Origin: Candidatus Poribacteria bacterium
Lineage (GTDB): Bacteria > Poribacteria > WGA-4E > PCPOR2b
Direction of reading: 5' to 3'
NCBI GenBank assembly: GCA_027296925.1
Contig: JAPUIP010000635.1
Span: forward strand, 1 to 8,067
Length of the DNA: 8,067 nucleotides
Shown here: piece after piece, positions 1 through 4,841 of the stretch
Position numbering within the stretch: position 1 is the stretch's first letter
Layout of the letters: each line of letters begins with the position of its first letter
The notes under the pieces: generated by a model
Database searches by the model: none
What the model saw: only the letters and a program-made list of their open reading frames with translations
Told to the model about the DNA's origin: nothing
Program-made: the position numbers and the translations under genes

Positions 1-291
1 CCGCAGGGCGGAAAACTGATTCTGAAAGCGGCGTGGCTTGCGCAGGAGCAAAGCGTTCAGATTACAGTTGAAGATACAGGACAGGGAATTCCTCAAGCCG
101 ATCTGCCTCGTCTTTCTGATCCATTCTTTACGACAAAGGCACGCGGGACGGGACTGGGACTTGCCATTGTGCGTAAGATTGTTGAGGCTCACCGGGGAAA
201 GATTGAAGTGCAAAGCACAGAAGGAAAGGGGACGCAGGTGGTGCTGACCCTGCCGGCCCCTAAGAGCCCACAGAACTCCAAAACGAAATGA
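1..291 (+). CDS. Sensor histidine kinase, C-terminal ATPase end (5' partial)
   Basis: Frame 1 is open from the first base to TGA at 289-291, giving 96 residues whose start lies outside the window. This is the second half of a HATPase_c (GHKL) domain. The G1 box DTGQGIP is at residues 25-31, the F box DPFFTTK at 40-46, and the G2 box GTGLGLAIV at 49-57, followed by the usual C-terminal strand reading GTQVVLTLP. The DPFFTTK...GTGLGL pattern is typical of NtrB/AtoS-like kinases that partner NtrC-type regulators. The gene 85 bp downstream is such a regulator, so the two were presumably a cognate pair. The sensory, transmembrane and DHp/His-box parts are not visible, so the signal is unknown; a metal signal is only inferred from the efflux operon further downstream. 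The kinase fragment itself looks intact, with a short polar tail after the domain. Confidence 0.93.
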   Translation, partial: PQGGKLILKAAWLAQEQSVQITVEDTGQGIPQADLPRLSDPFFTTKARGTGLGLAIVRKIVEAHRGKIEVQSTEGKGTQVVLTLPAPKSPQNSKTK

Positions 292-360
292 CACGTCAAC
301 GACGAAATGCTTCACACAAAACAGATTACGGATTAGGTTTTCACACGACGCTTTACACAT

Positions 361-366
361 AAGGGG
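361..366 (+). promoter_or_regulatory. Ribosome binding site that fixes the response-regulator start at 376
   Basis: AAGGGG lies directly against the ATG at 367, leaving no spacing, but is 9 nt from the in-frame ATG at 376. The protein from 376 begins MPIKILIVDD, the standard receiver-domain beginning, so 376 is the better start. Confidence 0.65.
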
Positions 367-571
367 ATGACCGTCATGCCAATCAAGATTCTCATCGTTG
401 ATGATGTGCCCTCCCATCGGCTGATGCTGCGTGCCCATCTCAAATCAGATTATGAGGTGTTTGAAGCCGAAGATGGTTTCGGTGCAGTGGAAGCGGTCAA
501 CGAACAGTTTTTCGATCTCGTGATCATAGATATCCGTATGCCTGGCATGGACGGTTTAGAAGCGCTCAAGC

Positions 572-726
572 ATACGAGTTTTTCACTTGGGTGGGGACAG
601 ACAACCTTCGCAAGGTTTTGAAGCGGGTTTGTCTCGGTTCACGCCGAAATTCTGTACCTCTCGTGCGTAACTACAGCGTGGGAACCTTGCGAAGGGTTCT
701 TTTCTCGATAACTGAAAAAGTCGTAT
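572..726 (+). mobile_element. 155-bp MITE-like element with terminal inverted repeats inside the response regulator
   Basis: The left end (572-588) reads ATACGAGTTTTTCACTT. The reverse complement of the right end (710-726) reads ATACGACTTTTTCAGTT. They match at 15 of 17 positions, and both differences are G/C swaps. The flanks are CAAGC (567-571) and CAAAC (727-731), a 5-bp target-site duplication with one mismatch. Deleting the element and one flank copy restores the receiver reading frame, which supports these ends independently. The element has no transposase or long ORF, so it would have moved using a transposase supplied in trans. Two internal hairpins face each other near the ends. The parent IS family is not recognised. 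Confidence 0.82.
603..698. repeat. Paired hairpins in inverted orientation inside the element
   Basis: AACCTTCGCAAGGTT (603-617) folds on itself with a 6-bp AACCTT/AAGGTT stem and a 3-nt loop. AACCTTGCGAAGGGTT (683-698) does the same with one extra G. The reverse complement of the second nearly equals the first, so they are subterminal inverted repeats inside the terminal ones. They could be transposase binding sites or transcript hairpins; the sequence does not say which. Confidence 0.7.
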
Positions 727-1279
727 CAAACAGATTAAGGCGCTCAGCCCGGGAATTCTGGTATTTCTGATGACCGCGTTTGAATCAGTGGAATCGGCGC
801 GCGAAGCCGTCCGGTGGGGTGCCAGTGATTACATCGTCAAACCGGTTGATATTGACGAACTTCGGGCAAACATCAACCGCGAGCTTTCATATCGAACCCT
901 ACAGCGTGAAAACCTCCTGTTGAAAGCACGTCTGGGTGAACAGTTCGCCGATTCCAACATCATTGCCCGGAGCGCGAAGATGCGGGAAGTTCTGGAAAAT
1001 ATCGCGCTAATCGCCCCGAGTGACGCGACGGTCGTCATCCTCGGCGAGAGCGGCACCGGCAAGGAGTTAATCGCCAACCCATTTGGTTTGAATCCGGCTT
1101 GGCGTTGTTTCTCCTCGAACGTACTGAAGCGCTCCGGGTCCATGATAGATTGGGATTTCGTTTCGCATGACTCCACTTCGCGCGAGTCTTCACTTCGACC
1201 TGTCCTGAGTCTGTGGAAAGAATAAGTGCGACGCATCGAAAAAACAATGATGATGATTTGCATCGGAGAGTATGGCCCG

Positions 1280-1306
1280 AAAAGATATGCGTCTGGCATA
1301 TCCTTT
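1280..1306. repeat. Near-perfect palindrome overlapping the -24 box
   Basis: GATATGC (1284-1290) and GCATATC (1296-1302) are perfect 7-bp inverted arms around GTCTG. The symmetry extends outward to AAA/TTT with one mismatch, giving 10 of 11 pairs. It overlaps the proposed sigma-54 promoter, so it could be an operator. It could also form an RNA hairpin, but only three T follow, which is weak for a terminator. Confidence 0.6.
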
Positions 1307-1309
1307 GCT
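1294..1309 (+). promoter_or_regulatory. Candidate sigma-54 (-24/-12) promoter
   Basis: TGGCATATCCTTTGCT matches the consensus TGGCACG-N4-TTGCW. The invariant GG and GC are present with exactly 10 bases between them, and TGGCA and TTGCT are complete; only the two bases after TGGCA differ. Transcription would start near 1320. The site points towards the signal-peptide remnant at 1426 and the efflux operon at 1789. An NtrC-family (sigma-54-dependent) regulator gene lies just upstream, which makes the match much more credible than sequence alone would. No activator site is identified with confidence. Confidence 0.6.
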
Positions 1310-1425
1310 CAGTTTGTGGACACCGTTGTTTCCCAATCGGTATCGATGCTCTGACTGAAACTCAATCTCAGATTGAAGGTTGTATCATCAAGGGAAGAAA
1401 AAAGCGTAGAAGGAGGAAAAAGATT

Positions 1426-1614
1426 ATGTGGCGCAAAGGTTGTGTAGCAATCGCACTCACCATGATGCTCCTGTTTTTGGGAGCACATCCAGGGTTCGCC
1501 GTTGAATTAACCGGTGTTCACTTCATCGACCATCAGCACGGTTAGGCGGTCGGGGATAACTTTACGATTCTCCGAACAACCAACGGTGGAAATACATGGC
1601 AGATCCAGATGTAA
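1426..1614 (+). pseudogene. Remnant of a secreted Ycf48/BNR-repeat protein with a Trp-to-stop mutation
   Basis: A strong ribosome site (AAGGAGG, 1410-1416) lies 9 nt before ATG 1426. The product begins MWRKGCVAIALTMMLLFLG and has a classic signal peptide cut after GFA. It then reads GVHFIDHQHG, a TAG stop at 1543-1545, and AVGDNFTILRTTNGGNTW before a second stop (TAA, 1612-1614). The Ycf48/HCF136 and BNR beta-propeller repeat has the form VxFxDxxxGWAVGDNGTILRTTDGGxTW, so the TAG stands exactly at the conserved Trp and is one G-to-A change from TGG. Only one repeat remains of a family that normally has several, and the usual region before the first repeat is missing. It may still express a 39-residue secreted peptide. 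The start at 1426 is chosen over an upstream in-frame ATG at 1213 because of the ribosome site and signal peptide. Confidence 0.75.
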
Positions 1615-1788
1615 GGTGAAGCCATGTTGTTTCATCCGGAGAAGCGTTCGCTGATGTGTTTAAATCCATCCCCGAAGTGCACGTATCGATGTGACCGATA
1701 TATGGTATCCGGTGTTCGGCGCCCGGTGTTCGCTCAATCCCGCGAAGCCCAAGCTTAACGCCCGATACCTGGAACTAAGGAGGGCTTT

Positions 1789-3141
1789 ATGGTTAAGCGG
1801 GATTCACTCGCCGGTTTTGTTCTACTCATCCTCATCAGTCTGCTTCCGGTTGCCACAATGGCACAGATGGAAGCGGACCATCCACCTCTTCCAATGCAAG
1901 GAATCGAGGCGGCTCCACTTGCCGAAGCGGCTGAAGCCGCCTTAGCCGAAAGTATCAACCTCCCAACCCTGATTCGTCTTGCAGTGGAGCGCAATCCCAA
2001 ACTAAAAGTCGTGCGAGCAAACTGGCAGGCGACGATCGAAAAATATCCTCAAGTCACGGCGCTGCCAGATCCGATGCTGATGTACAGTTTCTACGTTCGG
2101 AGCGTGGAAACTCGTGTTGGGGCACAGCGACACAAACTTGGTTTCTCTCAATCGTTTCCCTATCCGGGGACGCTGGATGCCGCCGGACGGGTCACACAAA
2201 AGCAAATCGCCATTGAAGGGGTGAAATATGAAACAGCGGTGCGCGATCTCATTGTGGATCTGAAACTCAGCTTTCATGAGCTGGCGTATCTCCAACGCGC
2301 CATCCAGATCACCCAGCAAAATCAGGACCTCCTTGACCACATCCTGAAGATCGCCAACACCCGTTATGCCGAAGGCGAGGCCACGCTGAATGACGTACTG
2401 AAGGCGCAGAGCCAACTGGCGCAACTGTCGTATGATCTCATTCTCCTGCGAGAACTGGGTGAAGTGGAGAAAGCCAACATTAATGCGCTCCTTTCCCTGC
2501 CTTCATCAACCTCGCTCGGCTCACCAACGCCTGTGGCTTACGCCGCTCTCGATCTCCCCGTAGCAGATCTGGAGAAGCAGGCGTTGACCCGACGGCAAGA
2601 GTTACAGATGGCAGAGCTGATGATACAGAAGGCGGCTGAAGCGATTGAATTGGCAAAGCTGAAGACGAAGCCGATGTTCAAGCTGGATCTGATGACCATC
2701 GAAACCGGTGGCGCTCTGATGCCAGACACTCCCGGCAGCGGGAAGAATCCTTTTACGATTGGGCTTGGTGTCTCGATTCCTTGGTCGAGTTCAAAGAATC
2801 GCAGCCAGATTGCTGAAGCGGAATTGAAACGCTCCGCCGCCGTCGAAAACAAGCGGTCAATGGAAGATATGACATTAGCCAACTTGAAGAAGATCTACTT
2901 TCGGCTTGAGAATGCACGGCGGTTAGTAGCCCTTTATGAAGATAGCCTCATCCCACAAGCGGAGCAGGCGATGGAGGTCGCCGAAACGTGGCATCAACAA
3001 GGGACGAAAAGCATCACGGGATTCCTTGAGACCCAAAGCGTCTGGCTGAATTTCAACCTCGCTCGAATGCGGGCAATTGCTGACTATCAGCAGAATCTTG
3101 CACGACTGGAACGGCTCGTCGGAGGGAGTATCGTCGAATGA
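1789..3141 (+). CDS. TolC/CusC-like outer-membrane efflux protein (first of two)
   Basis: This 450-residue protein is an outer-membrane channel of the OEP/TolC family. Such trimeric channels span the outer membrane and reach through the periplasm to meet an adaptor and pump. Residues 1-25 are a signal peptide (hydrophobic LAGFVLLILISLLPV, cut after TMA). INLPTLIRLAVERNPKLKVV begins the first OEP repeat, followed by the motif YPQVTALPDPML. Long amphipathic helices rich in Gln, Glu and Ala (about 140-225 and 330-445) are the periplasmic coiled coils. SFPYPGTLDAAGRVTQ and GVSIPWSSSKNRSQIAEAE mark the two strand-helix junctions. AAGGAGGG lies just before ATG 1789. It is the first gene of a tight three-gene operon: its stop overlaps the next start (ATGA) and a CusB-like adaptor follows. 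A metal-efflux role is inferred from that adaptor. No lipobox Cys is present, unlike classical CusC. The length is normal and the gene looks intact. Confidence 0.92.
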   Translation: MVKRDSLAGFVLLILISLLPVATMAQMEADHPPLPMQGIEAAPLAEAAEAALAESINLPTLIRLAVERNPKLKVVRANWQATIEKYPQVTALPDPMLMYSFYVRSVETRVGAQRHKLGFSQSFPYPGTLDAAGRVTQKQIAIEGVKYETAVRDLIVDLKLSFHELAYLQRAIQITQQNQDLLDHILKIANTRYAEGEATLNDVLKAQSQLAQLSYDLILLRELGEVEKANINALLSLPSSTSLGSPTPVAYAALDLPVADLEKQALTRRQELQMAELMIQKAAEAIELAKLKTKPMFKLDLMTIETGGALMPDTPGSGKNPFTIGLGVSIPWSSSKNRSQIAEAELKRSAAVENKRSMEDMTLANLKKIYFRLENARRLVALYEDSLIPQAEQAMEVAETWHQQGTKSITGFLETQSVWLNFNLARMRAIADYQQNLARLERLVGGSIVE

Positions 3142-4838
3142 AAACGAAAAAACGAGAAAACGGGAAAACGAGAAAAGCTTGCCCTAGGCTGATAGGGTGG
3201 GAAAGTGAGGAAGTCGGAAAAGGAGGCCCTGCTCGCCTGCCTATTGTCATGCTTTGCGTCTCACGCTTTATCTGGTTCAGCCTACTTCCCATGTTGCTGG
3301 TCGCGTGTGCGAGCGGACGACAAGAAACATACCAAGATCTGCTAACACAATTTGAGGAAGCACCGACACCCGAATACTATCGCGTCGAACTCGCAAAGGA
3401 AGTAAGGAAGCCTGAGACTGACGAACCGGCGGAGACGGATGCCTTTCTCAGCGAAGTTGAAGCCAAGGTGCTGAAATTCCAGAAGGAATGGGAAGCGCAG
3501 TTAGAAAGCGAAAACCCCATCCCTGAAGCGTTCTACGACTTTGGGACGCCACAAAGGAAGGCGTATCGCCAACTGGCGACGAAAGCCGAGGAAGCCAAGA
3601 CCAGACTCGCAGAAGCCGTGGATTTGGATCTCCTGTTGGCGTTGGGGTATGAGTGGAATCCGAAGCTGAAAGCCGCCCGCTTAAAACTGAGAGCCACACT
3701 CGAACAGTATCCCCAAGCGGTGTATCTTGACAACGTCCTACGGCAGTACAACGCCTTCACCAAGCAACTCGACACAAAGATCGGGAAACCACGCCATAAA
3801 GAGATGATGGCGATGAAATTTCCATTCCCCGATATGCTTTCGTTGAAAGGGCAGGTCGTCACCGAAGACGCTCAAATCGCCCAAAGGGAAATCGAGATTG
3901 TGCTAAGGGACCTGGTGACCAATATTCGACTGGCTTACTACGACTATCTCTTTATCAATGAGGCCATCGGGATCAATGGGGAAAATCAGGAACTGCTGCG
4001 TCAGATGATTCAGATTGCTCAAGCGAAGTATCGTGCAGGCATTGGTAAGTATCACAGCGTGATTATGGCGCAGGTGGAGTTGTCCAAACTTTCCGATTCG
4101 ATTATCACCCTGGAAGAGCAGCGAGAAACCATCATCGCCCGGATTAACACGCTGCTGAATCGGCCCGCCGACGCACCTTTGGGGATGCCGCAACCGCTTG
4201 ATCCGGAGGAGGTCGCTTTACCTTTAGCAGATCTCTACACACTGGCGCTCAAGCGTCGTCAGGAAATTCAGAAGCAGAAGCTTACCATCAGCAAGATGAA
4301 TCTGATGGTTCAACTGGCGACCCGGATGGCGTACCCCGACGCGACTCTCGGCGCCAGCTATTTTGAGGATCGGATGAAGTTGAGTACCGGCACGGCAAAG
4401 ATGCCCCCAACGTTTTTCACACAACGCACGTTGAATCCCGCAAATTCGGCGTGGTTTGGGCGTCGAAACGCATATATTCGAGAAGTCGAAATCAAAGTCG
4501 ATGCAATGGAGCAGATGCTCAAGGGAATAGAGGACATGACGCGGTTCGCCGTGAAGAAACACCACTTTGGGCTGGAGACCGCCAAACGGAGTATCGCCCT
4601 CTACCGGTACACGTTGCTGCCGCAGGCGCAGCAAGCCATAGATGCTGCCAATATTGCCTATCAAGCGGCGCAGGTGGATTTCTTGAGTTTTCTCGATGCC
4701 CAACGCACGCTCTTGAAATTTCGTCTCGAAGAACAGCGGGCGCTACGCGACCATCGTCACCATCTGGCACAGTTGGAACAGGCGGTTGGGCAGGTGTTGC
4801 CGAAGCAGCCGATGAAGTTGACCAACGAGGAGGAATAA
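3138..4838 (+). CDS. TolC/CusC-like outer-membrane lipoprotein (second of two)
   Basis: A diverged tandem paralogue of the preceding gene, 566 residues from ATG 3138. That ATG overlaps the upstream stop (ATGA) and has GGAGGG 11 nt before it. A second candidate start, ATG 3249, gives 529 residues and a textbook lipoprotein signal: MLCVSRFIWFSLLPMLLVAC with the lipid-bearing Cys at position 20. From 3138 the signal would carry an odd 37-residue basic leader. A charged N-terminal region of about 110 residues (EEAPTPEYYRVELAKEV...) has no counterpart in the first protein. The OEP core begins at LLLALGYEWNPKLKAARLKL, and motifs parallel the paralogue: EQYPQAVYLDN, KFPFPDMLSLKGQV, IAQAKYRAGIGKYHSVIMAQ. 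The long Gln/Ala helices of TolC family periplasmic tunnels follow. The PDP turn of the first protein is replaced by LDN. It could form its own or mixed trimers; the role is inferred from the adjacent adaptor. Confidence 0.9.
   Translation: MKTKKRENGKTRKACPRLIGWESEEVGKGGPARLPIVMLCVSRFIWFSLLPMLLVACASGRQETYQDLLTQFEEAPTPEYYRVELAKEVRKPETDEPAETDAFLSEVEAKVLKFQKEWEAQLESENPIPEAFYDFGTPQRKAYRQLATKAEEAKTRLAEAVDLDLLLALGYEWNPKLKAARLKLRATLEQYPQAVYLDNVLRQYNAFTKQLDTKIGKPRHKEMMAMKFPFPDMLSLKGQVVTEDAQIAQREIEIVLRDLVTNIRLAYYDYLFINEAIGINGENQELLRQMIQIAQAKYRAGIGKYHSVIMAQVELSKLSDSIITLEEQRETIIARINTLLNRPADAPLGMPQPLDPEEVALPLADLYTLALKRRQEIQKQKLTISKMNLMVQLATRMAYPDATLGASYFEDRMKLSTGTAKMPPTFFTQRTLNPANSAWFGRRNAYIREVEIKVDAMEQMLKGIEDMTRFAVKKHHFGLETAKRSIALYRYTLLPQAQQAIDAANIAYQAAQVDFLSFLDAQRTLLKFRLEEQRALRDHRHHLAQLEQAVGQVLPKQPMKLTNEEE
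3141..3248 (+). other. Low-complexity gene junction: purine repeat, hairpin and second ribosome site
   Basis: Bases 3141-3178 are imperfect 8-9 bp repeats of the AAAACGAGA type. CCCTA (3182-3186) and TAGGG (3193-3197) form a short hairpin. AAAAGGAGG (3218-3226) is a strong Shine-Dalgarno core 22 nt before ATG 3249, and 10 nt before an in-frame CTG at 3237. The encoded residues (many Lys, Arg, Glu, Gly) look unlike protein selected for export. This may be an expanded intergenic spacer that happens to be open in frame with the second efflux gene. Confidence 0.5.
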
Positions 4839-4841
4839 ACA

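Larger units (their letters stand above)
376..1078 (+). pseudogene. NtrC-family sigma-54 response regulator, split by an insertion and truncated
   Basis: The first part (376-571) encodes a receiver domain: acidic pair D9-D10 in ILIVDD and phospho-acceptor D52 in VIIDIRMPGMDG. It breaks after EALK at residue 65. The receiver resumes in another frame at 731-733 (QIKALSPGI...) with the conserved Thr of MTAF and the Lys of YIVKPVD. A linker helix and the start of a sigma-54 AAA+ domain follow, with Walker A GESGTGKE. The 155-bp element plus a 5-bp duplication separates the halves; removing those 160 bp restores frame and the normal family spacing between GLEAL and MTAF. The AAA+ domain ends after GKELIAN at about 1078, where AIH plus the Walker B, GAFTGA and HTH regions would be expected; unrelated sequence runs to a stop at 1223-1225. 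About 181 of some 450 family residues remain, so it cannot activate sigma-54 transcription. It is probably the former partner of the upstream kinase. Confidence 0.9.
1079..1425. other. Gene-free stretch after the truncated regulator: unidentified DNA, then a promoter region
   Basis: No intact gene is visible here. From 1079 to about 1240 the sequence abruptly replaces the AAA+ coding region. It does not resemble any regulator domain, and I see no clear inverted repeat ends. A short minus-strand frame (about 1067-1168, 33 codons, ending RIQTKWVGD) is open but unrecognised. Short motifs such as CACTTCG occur twice. The stretch may be part of an insertion or a deletion junction. From about 1240 to 1425 it looks like an upstream regulatory region, with a small TGCGACGCA palindrome at 1227-1235 and the sigma-54 site and larger palindrome listed separately. 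Confidence 0.6.

Noticed and set aside
38..247. 69-codon plus-strand frame overlapping the kinase
   Set aside because: The overlapping frame 1 contains the G1, F and G2 boxes of a histidine kinase, so this frame is a shadow.
1062..1075. 14-base match AGGAGTTAATCGCC to the minus strand at 7888-7901, as a repeat mediating the regulator breakage
   Set aside because: A 14-mer match between strands of an 8-kb window is not far from chance (roughly 0.2 expected), and here it simply encodes the conserved ELIA of the AAA+ domain.
1271..1290. TGGCCCGAAAAGATATGC as a second sigma-54 promoter
   Set aside because: The GG and GC are 13 bases apart instead of 10, which sigma-54 does not tolerate.
829..1299. 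156-codon minus-strand open frame across the regulator remnant
   Set aside because: It lies antisense to recognisable receiver and AAA+ coding sequence and crosses the breakpoint at 1078; its translation is Ser/Arg-rich with no family features.
4224..4703. 159-codon minus-strand open frame inside the second channel gene
   Set aside because: Antisense shadow of a well-supported TolC-family gene with no ribosome site or recognisable protein.
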